Assembly (NCBI RefSeq): GCF_019931165.1
Contig: NZ_JAIOUP010000010.1
Span: forward strand, 32,612-96,611
Origin: Schnuerera sp. xch1
GTDB lineage: Bacteria; Bacillota; Clostridia; Tissierellales; Tepidimicrobiaceae
Direction of reading: 5' to 3'
Length of the DNA stretch: 64,000 nucleotides
The translations under genes were made by a program, and so were the position numbers. Below are positions 39,091 to 49,159 of this stretch, piece after piece (position 1 is the stretch's first letter; each line of letters starts with the position of its first letter). Below the pieces are notes generated by a model, which was given only the letters and a program-made list of their open reading frames with translations, was not told where the DNA came from and did no database searches.

Positions 39091-40185
39091 ATGGTAGCAA
39101 AGAAAACTCCACTTTATGATGAACATGTAAAGCTTGGAGGTAAGATTGTTGATTATGCAGGGTGGTTCCTTCCAGTGCAATATGAAGGATTAGTTAAAGA
39201 ACATGAAGCAGTAAGAAACGAAGCAGGGATGTTTGATGTATCACATATGGGAGAGATTATGGTAAAAGGTAAGGATGCATTTCGTTATTTACAGTATTTA
39301 TTAACCAATGATTTATCAAAATTGGTAGATAATCAAGTAATTTATACATTTATGTGCTATCCTGACGGCGGTGTAGTAGATGATTTGTTAGTTTATAAAT
39401 ATAATGAGGAAGAATATTTACTAGTGGTTAATGCAGCAAATATAGATAAAGACTTTAAGTGGATGATAGATAACAAAAAGAATTTTAGTATTATTATTGA
39501 AAACGTATCAGATCAAATTGGAGAAGTTGCTATCCAGGGGCCTAAGGCGGAAAAAATCTTACAAGAACTTACAGATTTTGATCTGTCATCAATTAAGTTT
39601 TTCCACTTAAAAAGGGATGTAGATATTGCAGGGATAAACTGTATGATATCAAGAACTGGATATACTGGAGAAGATGGATTTGAAGTATATGCTTCATCTG
39701 ATGAGATAGTAACAGTTTGGAAGAAAGTATTAGAAGTGGGTAAAAAAGATGGTTTAAAACCTGCAGGGTTAGGGTGTAGAGATACCCTTAGATTTGAAGC
39801 ATCTTTGCCTCTTTATGGACATGAAATTTCTAGAGAAGTTACACCATTAGAAGGGGGATTTAAGTTTTTTGTTAAACTAGATAAGGAATCAGATTTTATA
39901 GGCAAGCAAGCACTAACTAATCAATGGAAAAATGGATTGACTAGAAAACTTGCTGGATTCGAAATAATAGGCAGAGGTATACCAAGAGAAGGATATGAGA
40001 TATATAAAGGGGATAAAAAGATTGGATATGTAACTACAGGATATATGTCACCAACTTTGAAGAAAAACATTGGAAATGCCTTGATCGATGTGAATGAGAC
40101 AGAGCTAGGAAATGAAGTTGATGTAATGATAAGAAATAAGCCTGTTAAGGCTAAGATAATTAGTAAAAGGTTTTTAAAAAAATAA
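39091..40185 (+). CDS. gcvT: Aminomethyltransferase, glycine cleavage T protein
   Basis: The T protein transfers the methylene carbon of glycine from H protein to tetrahydrofolate and releases ammonia. The 364 residues have [20 protein letters not shown] and DVSHMGEI at the N terminus, and [20 protein letters not shown] in the catalytic core. The start is ATG 39091 after GGGAAGGAG; the in-frame extension upstream overlaps that site. It leads a five-gene operon. No glycine riboswitch is recognisable upstream. Confidence 0.96.
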   Translation: MVAKKTPLYDEHVKLGGKIVDYAGWFLPVQYEGLVKEHEAVRNEAGMFDVSHMGEIMVKGKDAFRYLQYLLTNDLSKLVDNQVIYTFMCYPDGGVVDDLLVYKYNEEEYLLVVNAANIDKDFKWMIDNKKNFSIIIENVSDQIGEVAIQGPKAEKILQELTDFDLSSIKFFHLKRDVDIAGINCMISRTGYTGEDGFEVYASSDEIVTVWKKVLEVGKKDGLKPAGLGCRDTLRFEASLPLYGHEISREVTPLEGGFKFFVKLDKESDFIGKQALTNQWKNGLTRKLAGFEIIGRGIPREGYEIYKGDKKIGYVTTGYMSPTLKKNIGNALIDVNETELGNEVDVMIRNKPVKAKIISKRFLKK

Positions 40186-40211
40186 TTTAAGATTATAAGG
40201 AGGTATATATT

Positions 40212-40595
40212 ATGAAAGTAGCAAAAGATTTATATTATACTAATGATCATGAGTGGCTAAAAGTAGATGGTGATGAAGCTTATATTGGATTAAGTGATTT
40301 TGCTCAAGATTCTTTAGGGGATATTGTATACGTTGAATTACCAGAAGTTGATGATGAATTTGATAAAGATGATGCATTTTCAGCTGTAGAATCAGTAAAG
40401 GCAGCTTCAGATGTGTTTATGCCCGTAGATGGTAAGATTACAGAGATAAATGAGGATTTACTTGATAGCCCTGAGTTATTGAATGAAGATTCATATGAGA
40501 ATTGGATTATAAAAATTGAAATAAGTGATAAATCACAATTAGATGATTTGATGTCAAGTGACGAATACGAGAAGTTCTTAGATGAGGAGGTATAA
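40212..40595 (+). CDS. gcvH: Glycine cleavage H protein
   Basis: The lipoyl carrier of the glycine cleavage system, 127 residues. The lipoylated lysine is in [19 protein letters not shown]; upstream is [20 protein letters not shown]. It shuttles the aminomethyl group between P, T and L proteins. The start is ATG 40212 after AGGAGG. The gene ends two bases before gcvPA. Confidence 0.97.
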   Translation: MKVAKDLYYTNDHEWLKVDGDEAYIGLSDFAQDSLGDIVYVELPEVDDEFDKDDAFSAVESVKAASDVFMPVDGKITEINEDLLDSPELLNEDSYENWIIKIEISDKSQLDDLMSSDEYEKFLDEEV

Positions 40596-40597
40596 AG

Positions 40598-41944
40598 ATG
40601 TATCCTTACATCCCAAATACACAAGAAGATGAAAAGAGGATGTTGGAAGCCATCGGTGCCAATTCAATCGATGACCTATTTAGTGATATACCAGAAAATA
40701 TTCGGCTTAAGAGGGAACTTAATCTTAATTCATCAATGTCAGAAACAGAAGTATCAAAGGATATGATAAAGCTATCTCAAGAAAACAAGTCAATAAATGA
40801 ATTGACTTGTTTCTTAGGAGCTGGGGCTTATGATCATTATATTCCTTCTATAGTAGGACATATTATTTCAAAGAGCGAATTCTATACATCCTATACTCCA
40901 TATCAACCGGAAGTAAGTCAAGGGACTCTACAATATGTGTTTGAATATCAAACTTTAATGTGCAACTTAACTGGGATGGATGTATCAAATGCTTCATTAT
41001 ATGATGGTGGCACAGCAATTGCTGAGGCAGCATTTATGGCTTCAAATATTACTAGAAGAGATCAAATAGTAATATCCAAGACTGTAAACCCACAAGCTAG
41101 AGAAGTTCTAAAGACTTACGGTCATCTTCAAGGATTAGAAATAGTTGAAATTAAGGATGAAGATGGAGTTACAAATCTAGATGAATTAAGAAACAATGTA
41201 ACTGATAAAACTGCAGCGGTAATAGTTCAAAGTCCAAACTTCTTTGGAATAATAGAGGATTTAAAGTCAATTGAAGAAATAGCTCATAGTCAAAAGAAAA
41301 CTCTATTTGTTACAAGCGTTGATCCAATATCTTTAGGAATACTTAGAGCGCCTGGTTCTTTAGGAGCAGATGTTGTAGTTGGAGAGGGACAATCACTTGG
41401 CATTCCTCTTTCATTTGGTGGGCCATATTTAGGATTTATAGCAGTTAATAAGCGTCACATGAGAAAATTGCCAGGAAGAATAGTTGGGCAAACTTTGGAT
41501 AAAGATGATAAAAGATCATATGTATTAACATTGCAAGCTAGGGAACAACATATAAGAAGAGAAAAAGCTACTTCCAATATTTGTTCAAATCAAGGAATAA
41601 ATACATTAGCAGCTGCAGTATATCTTACTACCTTAGGGAAGAAAGGATTAAGAGAAGTAGCATTGCAAGCGACACAAAAAGCACACTATGCATTTAAAGA
41701 AATTACAAAATCAGGAAAGTATAAACCATTGTTTGACAAACCATTCTTTAAGGAATTTGTAGTAACTAGTGATGTACCTGTAGATGATATAAACAAAAAG
41801 TTAATAGATGAAAGGATTCTTGGAGGTTATTCATTAGAAAGATTCTATCCCCAATATAAGAATGCAATTCTTTATGCTGTCACTGAAAAGAGGACAAAAG
41901 GAGAAATTGATAAATTAAGTTCTGTATTGGAGGGGATAAAATGA
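40598..41944 (+). CDS. gcvPA: Glycine dehydrogenase (decarboxylating) subunit 1
   Basis: The alpha part of the split P protein (448 residues) that decarboxylates glycine with GcvPB. It starts [20 protein letters not shown] and contains [20 protein letters not shown] and [20 protein letters not shown]. The PLP lysine is on subunit 2. The split form is typical of Firmicutes and archaea. The start is ATG 40598 after GAGGAGG within the end of gcvH; it overlaps gcvPB by four bases. Confidence 0.97.
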   Translation: MYPYIPNTQEDEKRMLEAIGANSIDDLFSDIPENIRLKRELNLNSSMSETEVSKDMIKLSQENKSINELTCFLGAGAYDHYIPSIVGHIISKSEFYTSYTPYQPEVSQGTLQYVFEYQTLMCNLTGMDVSNASLYDGGTAIAEAAFMASNITRRDQIVISKTVNPQAREVLKTYGHLQGLEIVEIKDEDGVTNLDELRNNVTDKTAAVIVQSPNFFGIIEDLKSIEEIAHSQKKTLFVTSVDPISLGILRAPGSLGADVVVGEGQSLGIPLSFGGPYLGFIAVNKRHMRKLPGRIVGQTLDKDDKRSYVLTLQAREQHIRREKATSNICSNQGINTLAAAVYLTTLGKKGLREVALQATQKAHYAFKEITKSGKYKPLFDKPFFKEFVVTSDVPVDDINKKLIDERILGGYSLERFYPQYKNAILYAVTEKRTKGEIDKLSSVLEGIK

Positions 41945-43395
41945 GAGAATATAATAAATTGATATTTGAACTTTCAAGACCAGGAAGAAGGGCGTACTCA
42001 CTTCCAGAAAATGATGTTCAGGAAGTAAGGATTGAAGAATTGATTCCTGCAGAATATTTAAATGACGATGAATTAAACCTTCCAGAAGTAAGTGAAGTGG
42101 ATATAGTAAGACATTATACAAATCTTGCAAACAAAAACTTTGGTGTAGATACAGGATTTTATCCATTAGGGTCTTGTACTATGAAATATAATCCAAAGGT
42201 AAATGAAGACATGGCAAATCTTGATGGATTTAAAAATATTCATCCACGCCAACCAGAAGAAACCGTACAAGGTGCCTTAAAACTTATGTATGAATTGGAT
42301 GAAGCTTTATGCGAAATATCTGGAATGGATAAGGTAACTTTACAGCCAGCAGCTGGAGCTCATGGAGAGCTAACAGGATTGACATTAATAAGGGCTTATC
42401 ATGAGGATAGAGGAGATACTAAGAGAACAAAGATAATTGTTCCAGACTCAGCACATGGTACAAATCCTGCATCAGCTATGATGGCTGGATTTGATGTCAT
42501 AGAAATCAAATCCACAGAAGAAGGTCTTGTTGATTTGGAAAGCTTAAAGGCAGCATTAAGTGATGAAGTTGCTGGATTGATGCTTACAAATCCAAACACA
42601 TTAGGACTATTTGAAAAAGAAATAAAAGAAATTGCTGATTTAGTCCATGAAGCTGGCGGATTGTTATACTATGATGGTGCAAATGCTAATGCTATACTAG
42701 GTCAAGTTAGACCTGGAGATATGGGATTTGACGTAATGCATTTTAATCTTCATAAGACATTCTCTACACCTCATGGTGGTGGAGGACCAGGTAGTGGACC
42801 AGTAGCAGTTAAGAAGATACTGATTGACTTTTTACCAACGCCAGTTATTGGAAAGGATGGACAAAGATATTACTTGAATTATGATATACCAAAAACTGTT
42901 GGTAGAATGAAAGACTTTTATGGCCATTTTGGAATAATGGTTAGGGCTTATGCTTATATATTATCCATGGGTAGTGATGGGTTAAATAAGGTAAGTGAAA
43001 TGGCAGTTCTTAATGCAAATTATTTAGCACATAGGTTGAAAGATCATTATAGTCTACCAGATGATGCTATATATAAACATGAATTTGTGATGGCTGGATT
43101 GAAATCTGAGCTTTCGGAAATTACAACATTGGATGTAGCAAAGAGATTGCTTGACTATGGATATCATCCACCAACAGTGTATTTCCCATTAATTGTCCAT
43201 GAAGCAATGATGACAGAACCAACAGAATCTGAAAGCAAAGAGACTTTAGATGAATTTGCAGATGTACTAATTGAGATTGCACAAGAAGCTAAGGAAAAGC
43301 CAGAGAACTTAAAAGAAGCACCCCATGATACTCCTGTAAGGAGATTAGATGAGACCCTAGCAGCTAGAAAACCTGTGCTTAAATATGAAGGGTAG
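41941..43395 (+). CDS. gcvPB: Glycine dehydrogenase (decarboxylating) subunit 2
   Basis: The PLP-bearing half of the split P protein, 484 residues. The cofactor lysine is in [18 protein letters not shown]; other signatures are [19 protein letters not shown] and [14 protein letters not shown]. It forms a heterotetramer with GcvPA. The ATG at 41941 overlaps the gcvPA stop, so the two are likely made in equal amounts. Confidence 0.97.
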   Translation: MREYNKLIFELSRPGRRAYSLPENDVQEVRIEELIPAEYLNDDELNLPEVSEVDIVRHYTNLANKNFGVDTGFYPLGSCTMKYNPKVNEDMANLDGFKNIHPRQPEETVQGALKLMYELDEALCEISGMDKVTLQPAAGAHGELTGLTLIRAYHEDRGDTKRTKIIVPDSAHGTNPASAMMAGFDVIEIKSTEEGLVDLESLKAALSDEVAGLMLTNPNTLGLFEKEIKEIADLVHEAGGLLYYDGANANAILGQVRPGDMGFDVMHFNLHKTFSTPHGGGGPGSGPVAVKKILIDFLPTPVIGKDGQRYYLNYDIPKTVGRMKDFYGHFGIMVRAYAYILSMGSDGLNKVSEMAVLNANYLAHRLKDHYSLPDDAIYKHEFVMAGLKSELSEITTLDVAKRLLDYGYHPPTVYFPLIVHEAMMTEPTESESKETLDEFADVLIEIAQEAKEKPENLKEAPHDTPVRRLDETLAARKPVLKYEG

Positions 43396-43407
43396 GTGTG
43401 AAAAAGT

Positions 43408-44823
43408 TTGGTTAAAAAAAATATTGCAATAATAGGAGCAGGTCCGGGAGGATATGAAGCAGCGATAAGAGGAGCTCAATTAGGTGCAAATATTTATTTG
43501 ATTGAAGGTAGGGAAGTAGGGGGAACATGCCTCAATAGAGGCTGTATCCCCACTAAAACTTATTTTAGAAATGCAGAAATAATGAACACCTTAAATAGAT
43601 CCGAAGAATTTGGAATTTCAGTAGATAATTTTAAATTAGATGGTAAAGTACTACAGGATAGAAAGATAAAAGTAGTAAATCAGCTAGTTAAAGGAATAGA
43701 GCAATTGATATCCTCTTATAAAAATATTGAATTTATTCCTGGAAAAGGTAGGTTAAAGGATAATAGAACTATAATCGTAGATTTAAAAGATGGTGGAACT
43801 CGTGAAATTAAAGTAGATAACATAGTTATTGCTACAGGTTCTAAGGCTACCATGACAGAAACAAAAGGAGTAGACTTAGAAGGAGTTATTACTAGCGATG
43901 AACTTCTAGAGATGGAAGAAATTCCAGAAACCCTTATTGTTGTAGGAGGAGGAGTCATAGGACTTGAATTTGCAAGTATATATCAAGAATTAGGTTCTCA
44001 GGTAATCCTTCTTGCTTCTAGGATATTAAAAAATATAGATAAGGAAATATCTAGGAGATTGCCTATGTTCTTTAAAAAACATGGAATGGAAACCTATGTA
44101 GATATAAGAGCAAAGGAAATAGTAAAAGAAGGAAATAAGTTAAAGGTAATTGCAAGATATAAGAAAAAAGATAAACAAATTGAGGTAATAGGTGACAAGG
44201 TATTAATTGCTTCTGGAAGAGGACCAGTAACAGACGGATTGAATCTTGACAGTACAGGAATAGAATATGATAAAAAAGGAATAAAAGTAGACGAAAACTT
44301 CGAAACAACGGCTAAGGGCATATATGCCATAGGAGATGTTAATGATGTAGGCATACAGCTTGCTCATGTTGCTTCAAGTCAAGGTATATATGTAGTAGAA
44401 AATATAATGGGAATGACATCAGATATAAATTTGGATGTAATACCAAATTGCGTATTTGCATTTCCAGAAGTAGCTTATGTAGGATTGACAGAGAGCCAAA
44501 TAAAAGAACAAAAAATAGACTATAAAACAAGTAAATTTTTATTTGCTGCTAATGGAAAAGCTTTATCACTAGGAGAAACCGAAGGTTTTGTAAAGGTGTT
44601 CTCATCTAAAGAGAATGATAAGGTTATAGGAGTTACAATAGTAGGACCTCATGCTAATGATTTAATACATGAAGGAGCCCTGGCGATAGCTAATAATATG
44701 GATGTTGATAGTATAGCAAGAACTATACATGCACATCCAACACTAAGTGAAGCATTTATGGAAGCGATACACGGTTTAGAAGGTAGAGCAATTCATATTG
44801 CACCACCAAGAAGAAAAAGGTAG
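43408..44823 (+). CDS. lpdA: Dihydrolipoyl dehydrogenase (glycine cleavage L protein)
   Basis: The flavoprotein (471 residues) that reoxidises the dihydrolipoyl H protein with NAD+. FAD-binding GAGPGGYEAA is at the N terminus, the redox disulfide is in GGTCLNRGCIPTKT, the NAD motif is VVGGGVIGLEFASIY, and the C-terminal interface has the catalytic pair in IHAHPTLSEAFMEAI. The start is TTG 43408 after GTAGGTGTG. Its place after gcvPB shows it serves glycine cleavage rather than a pyruvate dehydrogenase complex. Clostridial homologues can use NADP+ as well. Confidence 0.95.
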   Translation: MVKKNIAIIGAGPGGYEAAIRGAQLGANIYLIEGREVGGTCLNRGCIPTKTYFRNAEIMNTLNRSEEFGISVDNFKLDGKVLQDRKIKVVNQLVKGIEQLISSYKNIEFIPGKGRLKDNRTIIVDLKDGGTREIKVDNIVIATGSKATMTETKGVDLEGVITSDELLEMEEIPETLIVVGGGVIGLEFASIYQELGSQVILLASRILKNIDKEISRRLPMFFKKHGMETYVDIRAKEIVKEGNKLKVIARYKKKDKQIEVIGDKVLIASGRGPVTDGLNLDSTGIEYDKKGIKVDENFETTAKGIYAIGDVNDVGIQLAHVASSQGIYVVENIMGMTSDINLDVIPNCVFAFPEVAYVGLTESQIKEQKIDYKTSKFLFAANGKALSLGETEGFVKVFSSKENDKVIGVTIVGPHANDLIHEGALAIANNMDVDSIARTIHAHPTLSEAFMEAIHGLEGRAIHIAPPRRKR

Positions 44824-44842
44824 CAGAAACCTGCTATCTTTT
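44815..44842 (+). terminator. Terminator of the glycine cleavage operon
   Basis: AAAAGGTAGCAG (44815-44826) and CTGCTATCTTTT (44831-44842) form a 12-base-pair stem (one G-U) with loop AAAC. It overlaps the lpdA stop codon. The right arm itself supplies the T run. Confidence 0.85.
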
Positions 44843-44864
44843 AATTTATATTAATGGAGGGAAC

Positions 44865-45482
44865 ATGAAAGATAAGATTTTAATAATTTTAAGTATAATT
44901 TTAATAATTATATCCTTAAGCGTAGGAGTATATGTTAGAAATTCAGAAGAAGGAATTCTTTTTGATATGGATATAATGAAATATATTCATGGAAACATGA
45001 CACTGGAGATTGCCAAATTTATGAATATTATAACTTTTTTTGGATCTTCATATTTCTTTATATTTATAGGGATAATTATTTTTATATTTCTTAAAAGAAA
45101 TAATAATTGTAAAGGTATAATATTATTGATTACATCTACTTTAGGAAGTTATATATTAAATTATATTTTAAAAAATATATTTGTAAGAACAAGACCATTA
45201 GAATATTTCTTAATAGAGCAGGGAGGATACAGTTTTCCTAGCGGTCATTCAATGGTTTCCATAAGTTTTTATACTACTATGACTTATTTATTGACAAAGA
45301 GTCAAAGTAGTAAAAGAATAAATATTATTTTATGGATTGCTAATTTTATTATAGTAGCTTTTATTGGATTTAGTAGAGTGTTTTTAGGTGTTCATTGGCC
45401 TACTGATGTATTGGTTGGATTTATATTAGGATTAGTTTATTCTTATGCAACAGTGAAAATAGTAGAAAAAACAAATAATTAA
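44865..45482 (+). CDS. PAP2-family membrane phosphatase
   Basis: A 205-residue integral membrane protein with about six spans and the three-part acid-phosphatase signature: KNIFVRTRP, SFPSGHSMVS and SRVFLGVHWPTDVLVG. Family members dephosphorylate lipid phosphates such as phosphatidate or undecaprenyl diphosphate on the outer face of the membrane. The substrate cannot be read from the sequence; undecaprenyl diphosphate recycling is a common role for this size. The start is ATG 44865 after GGAGGG. It is transcribed alone or with the next gene. Confidence 0.85.
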   Translation: MKDKILIILSIILIIISLSVGVYVRNSEEGILFDMDIMKYIHGNMTLEIAKFMNIITFFGSSYFFIFIGIIIFIFLKRNNNCKGIILLITSTLGSYILNYILKNIFVRTRPLEYFLIEQGGYSFPSGHSMVSISFYTTMTYLLTKSQSSKRINIILWIANFIIVAFIGFSRVFLGVHWPTDVLVGFILGLVYSYATVKIVEKTNN

Positions 45483-45558
45483 TTAAGCAATTCATTAACC
45501 AATATTCCTCACTTGCATATTTAATAGTATAAACAAATTTTTGCAAGGAGGTATTTTT

Positions 45559-46965
45559 ATGCTTATTGAATTGAACGCATTACATTGGGTTTATGTGATT
45601 TTTACTCTACTAATATTAGGATTTATGGTTGCCAAGAGGGATACAACCCTTGTATGTATAATAGGAATTTTTCTATTATCGATAATTGCTACTAGTTCCT
45701 TATCTACTTCAATAATGACTATATTTAACAGCTTTATTTTTGCTATAATCGAATTACTTGGAACTATATTGATTATCTCAATTATAGTAGGGATGAGCTC
45801 TATCCTTACTAAAACTGGAATAAGTCAAGTAATGATTTCGCCTTTTACTAAGTTTATTAAAACACCGACTTTAGCATATTGGGTTATCGGCATCTTAATG
45901 ATGATTATCTCATGGTTTTTCTGGCCATCTCCTGCAGTTGCCTTACTGGGAGCAGTTTTATTACCAGTAGCAATAGAGGCAGGTTTGCCAGCTTTAGGAG
46001 TAGCAGTAGCTATGAATTTGTTTGGACATGGAATAGCCTTATCCAGTGATTTTATAATTCAAGGGGCACCTAAGATAACTGCAGATGCTGCGGGGATACC
46101 TGTAACAGATCTAATATCATCGAGTATACCTTTAGTATTCGTAATGGGAATAGTTACTACCATAACAGCTTTTATACTTTTGAAAAAAGATTTAAAGAAT
46201 GGAAAATTAAAAGCTGATAAGGACAGTGATATGAATATGGATAAAGTAGAAAATGATGACGAAGATTCGGAAAGAATCTTGTCTGCAAAGATGAGAAGAA
46301 TATTTTCTATAATAGTTCCAGTTGTATTTCTAATAGATGTTATAGTAATGTTAGTTGCTAATTTACAAGGAGGGGATGCTACTGCACTGATTGGTGGTAC
46401 AGCTGTTCTGATACTAATAATGGTTTCTATGTCAACATATAAAGACAAAGCATTAGAGCAAATAACTACCCATCTAATAGAAGGATTAAAATTTGGATTT
46501 CAAGTTTTTGGTCCGATTATTCCGGTGGCAGCTTTCTTCTATTTAGGTGGTGGAGGTTTTACAAGTGTAATTGGAGAATACTTGCCAGCAGGTTCTCAGG
46601 GGATTGTTAATGATTTAGGCTTAGCATTGGCGAATGTAGTACCACTAAATGCTGGAGTTGGAGCAGTAACATTAACAACTGTTGGTGGTATTACAGGATT
46701 AGATGGTTCTGGATTTTCAGGATTAGCTTTAGCAGGTTCTGTTGCAAATCTATTTTCAATTGCTATAGGTAGAGGAATAGAAACATTGGCTGCTTTAGGT
46801 CAAATAGCAGCAATATGGATTGGAGGTGGAACTCTAATTCCTTGGGCTGTTATACCAGTAGCTGCTATATGTAAGGTAGATCCTTTTGATTTAACAAGGA
46901 AGAATTTTAAACCAGTAATGATTGGTCTTGCAGTTACTACTATAGTAGGAATATTTTTAATTTAA
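45559..46965 (+). CDS. Multi-span membrane transporter of unknown substrate
   Basis: A 468-residue protein with about 11-12 hydrophobic segments and one charged cytoplasmic loop (residues about 215-255, rich in Asp and Lys). Repeated glycine-rich re-entrant-like segments (FGHGIALSSDFIIQGAP; FYLGGGGFTSVIGEYLP; VGGITGLDGSGFSGLALAGS) recall ion-transporter superfamily permeases for dicarboxylates, gluconate or citrate, with two inverted halves. I do not recognise the exact family. The start is ATG 45559 after AAGGAGG; the longer in-frame version would include that site. A strong terminator follows, so it is a single-gene unit or pairs with the PAP2 gene. Confidence 0.7.
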   Translation: MLIELNALHWVYVIFTLLILGFMVAKRDTTLVCIIGIFLLSIIATSSLSTSIMTIFNSFIFAIIELLGTILIISIIVGMSSILTKTGISQVMISPFTKFIKTPTLAYWVIGILMMIISWFFWPSPAVALLGAVLLPVAIEAGLPALGVAVAMNLFGHGIALSSDFIIQGAPKITADAAGIPVTDLISSSIPLVFVMGIVTTITAFILLKKDLKNGKLKADKDSDMNMDKVENDDEDSERILSAKMRRIFSIIVPVVFLIDVIVMLVANLQGGDATALIGGTAVLILIMVSMSTYKDKALEQITTHLIEGLKFGFQVFGPIIPVAAFFYLGGGGFTSVIGEYLPAGSQGIVNDLGLALANVVPLNAGVGAVTLTTVGGITGLDGSGFSGLALAGSVANLFSIAIGRGIETLAALGQIAAIWIGGGTLIPWAVIPVAAICKVDPFDLTRKNFKPVMIGLAVTTIVGIFLI

Positions 46966-46979
46966 AGGATATTTTAAAT

Positions 46980-47020
46980 ATCTCCATTCTTTATAAAAAA
47001 TATAAAGAATGGAGATTTAT
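46980..47020 (+). terminator. Terminator after the membrane transporter
   Basis: ATCTCCATTCTTTATA (46980-46995) and its exact complement at 47001-47016 make a perfect 16-base-pair stem with a five-A loop, followed by TTAT. Confidence 0.85.
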
Positions 47021-47049
47021 TAATATTGTAAAAATTTAGAATGAAAATA

Positions 47050-47077
47050 TTGATATTCATTTAACTTATGATATAAT
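47050..47077 (+). promoter_or_regulatory. Candidate promoter of the hydrogenase operon
   Basis: TTGATA at 47050-47055 and a perfect TATAAT at 47072-47077 have a 16-base spacer. About 240 bases of AT-rich leader lie between it and the first hydrogenase gene; a closer promoter cannot be excluded. Confidence 0.55.
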
Positions 47078-47239
47078 GTTTATGAATATAATCACACATT
47101 TGTCTATATATTAGTTGTACCTTAGGTATATACTTTTTTATAGAATAATTAATACTTTTATAATAATAGAATATAAATATTTAATGGACACACAAATAAG
47201 TCAAATGTATTCGGAATGAAGCAATATTTACATCTAACA

Positions 47240-47257
47240 TTGTTAATTAATTAACTG
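47240..47257. promoter_or_regulatory. Candidate Rex operator
   Basis: TTGTTAATTAATTAACTG matches the clostridial Rex consensus TTGTTAA-N4-TTAACAA at 16 of 18 counted positions (the last two differ). Rex senses the NADH/NAD+ ratio and represses fermentation and hydrogen genes. It lies 70 bases before the hydrogenase operon. Immediately after it a six-base stem CTGAAC/GTTCAG spans 47256-47281. Confidence 0.55.
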
Positions 47258-47326
47258 AACCTATTTATTTTTCTAGTTCAGGTAAAGTTGATTATTTAAT
47301 ATATTAAAGAAAGGAGCTTAAAAGAC

Positions 47327-49159
47327 ATGAGTAGACTTAGTATTATTACTAAAGATAAGGTTCAAACAACTGTTGAGACTCTTTACAAAGACTTGGAAAG
47401 ACGTATCATTGCAAGTCCACCAGGATTATGTCCCATAGATTTAGCATCATCCTTCTTAAAGATGTGTCATGCTCAAACATGTGGGAAATGTGTTCCTTGC
47501 AGGATAGGATTGGGTCAATTGGAAGCATTATTGGAAGATGTATTAAATGGCAATGCTTCATTAGAAACAATTGATTTAATTGAAAAAACAGCGAGAACTA
47601 TTTATTATTCTGCCGATTGTGCCATAGGATATGAAGCAGCTAATATGGTTTTAAAAGGAGTTGAAGGTTTCAGGGATGATTTTGAAGAACATATTCTTCG
47701 AAATAGATGTACATTTGAACTATATCAGCCTGTTCCTTGTGTTTCTCTTTGCCCTGCTGGAGTAGATGTTCCTGGCTATATTGCTTTGGTGTCAGAAGGT
47801 AGATATGAAGATGCAGTTAGACTAATTCGAAAGGATAATCCACTGCCATCTGTATGTGCTTTAGTATGTGAACATCCTTGTGAAACTAGATGCAGAAGGA
47901 ATATGATTGATGATTCAATTAACATTAGAGGTTTGAAACGATTTGCAGTGGATAATGCTGGAGTTGTTCCAGTAGAAAAGCCAGCACCTTCCACTAATAA
48001 AAAGGTAGCTATAGTAGGGGGAGGGCCTAGTGGATTAAGTTCAGCTTACTATCTATCTATTATGGGACATGATGTAGAGATATTCGAACAAAGACAAAAA
48101 TTAGGTGGTATGTTAAGGTATGGGATACCAAGCTATAGACTTCCCCGAGAAGTTCTAGATAAAGAAATAGATACGTTGCTTTCTACTGGAATTAAAGCAC
48201 ATACTGGAATTACAGTAGGTAAGGATATATCAGTTGTTGAATTAAAAGAACAATTTGATGCTGTGTATATTGCTATTGGTGCTCATATAGATAAGAAGAT
48301 AGGTATTGAAGGACAAGAAGCAGAAGGAGTTATCTCTGCTGTTGAAGTTTTACGACAAATAGGAGACGATAAATATCCTGATTTTAAAGGCAAATCTATA
48401 GCAGTAATTGGTGGAGGAAATGTAGCTATAGATGTAGCGCGTTCAGCTGTACGATTGGGAGCTGAAAAGGTAAATATCGTATATCGTAGACGTAAAGTAG
48501 ATATGCCAGCTATGAAGGAAGAAGTAGAAGGAGCTATCGCAGAAGGTTGTGAGATATATGATTTATATACCCCAGGTAAAATTGAAACGGACAACAATAA
48601 CCATATCAAAGCTCTATGGATACAACCTCAAGTTATAGGAACTATTAAAGGTGGAAGGCCAACACCAAGAGGTGCAGCAAAAGATACTGAAAAGATTGAT
48701 TGTGATTTATTAATTATTGCTATTGGACAAGGTATTGAATCAAAAGACTTTGAAAAAGAAGGAATTCCTGTAACTAAAGGAGTTATAGATGCACTTAGTT
48801 GTGGTGGTATTGAAAACGTTCCAGGAGTATATGCAGGTGGAGATTGTGTATCAGGACCTGCAACAGTAATACGTGCCATAGCAGCAGGAAAAGTAGCAGC
48901 TGCGAATATAGATGAATACTTAGGGTATGATCACATTATTGAAACAGATGTTAAAATACCAGATCCACGCTTAGCAGATAGAACGCCTTGTGGACGTGTA
49001 AACATGAGAGAACGAGATGCTTCAGATAGAGTTAAAGATTTTGATTTGATGGAATTAGGAATGACTTGTGAGGAAGCAAACCAAGAATCAAGCAGATGCC
49101 TGAGATGTGATCATTTTGGTTTTGGAATATTTAAAGGAGGGAGGATTGAAAAATGGTAA
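47327..49159 (+). CDS. NuoF-like iron-sulfur/GltD-like FAD-NAD(P) oxidoreductase, hydrogenase partner
   Basis: A 610-residue fusion. Residues about 30-115 are the C-terminal iron-sulfur domain of NuoF-type proteins, with a [4Fe-4S] site C52, C55, C58 and C98 (TCGKCVPCR). The FMN and NADH-binding part of NuoF is missing. Residues about 130-600 resemble the GltD/NfnB flavoprotein: cysteines 138, 142, 177, 181, 185 and 189 for iron-sulfur clusters, FAD motif GGGPSG (231-236), NAD(P) motif GGGNVA (362-367) with RRR at 387-389, and a C-terminal CLRC. It probably takes electrons from NAD(P)H and passes them to the adjoining hydrogenase. The start is ATG 47327 after AAGGAG. The end overlaps hydA by seven bases. 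Confidence 0.85.
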   Translation: MSRLSIITKDKVQTTVETLYKDLERRIIASPPGLCPIDLASSFLKMCHAQTCGKCVPCRIGLGQLEALLEDVLNGNASLETIDLIEKTARTIYYSADCAIGYEAANMVLKGVEGFRDDFEEHILRNRCTFELYQPVPCVSLCPAGVDVPGYIALVSEGRYEDAVRLIRKDNPLPSVCALVCEHPCETRCRRNMIDDSINIRGLKRFAVDNAGVVPVEKPAPSTNKKVAIVGGGPSGLSSAYYLSIMGHDVEIFEQRQKLGGMLRYGIPSYRLPREVLDKEIDTLLSTGIKAHTGITVGKDISVVELKEQFDAVYIAIGAHIDKKIGIEGQEAEGVISAVEVLRQIGDDKYPDFKGKSIAVIGGGNVAIDVARSAVRLGAEKVNIVYRRRKVDMPAMKEEVEGAIAEGCEIYDLYTPGKIETDNNNHIKALWIQPQVIGTIKGGRPTPRGAAKDTEKIDCDLLIIAIGQGIESKDFEKEGIPVTKGVIDALSCGGIENVPGVYAGGDCVSGPATVIRAIAAGKVAAANIDEYLGYDHIIETDVKIPDPRLADRTPCGRVNMRERDASDRVKDFDLMELGMTCEEANQESSRCLRCDHFGFGIFKGGRIEKW

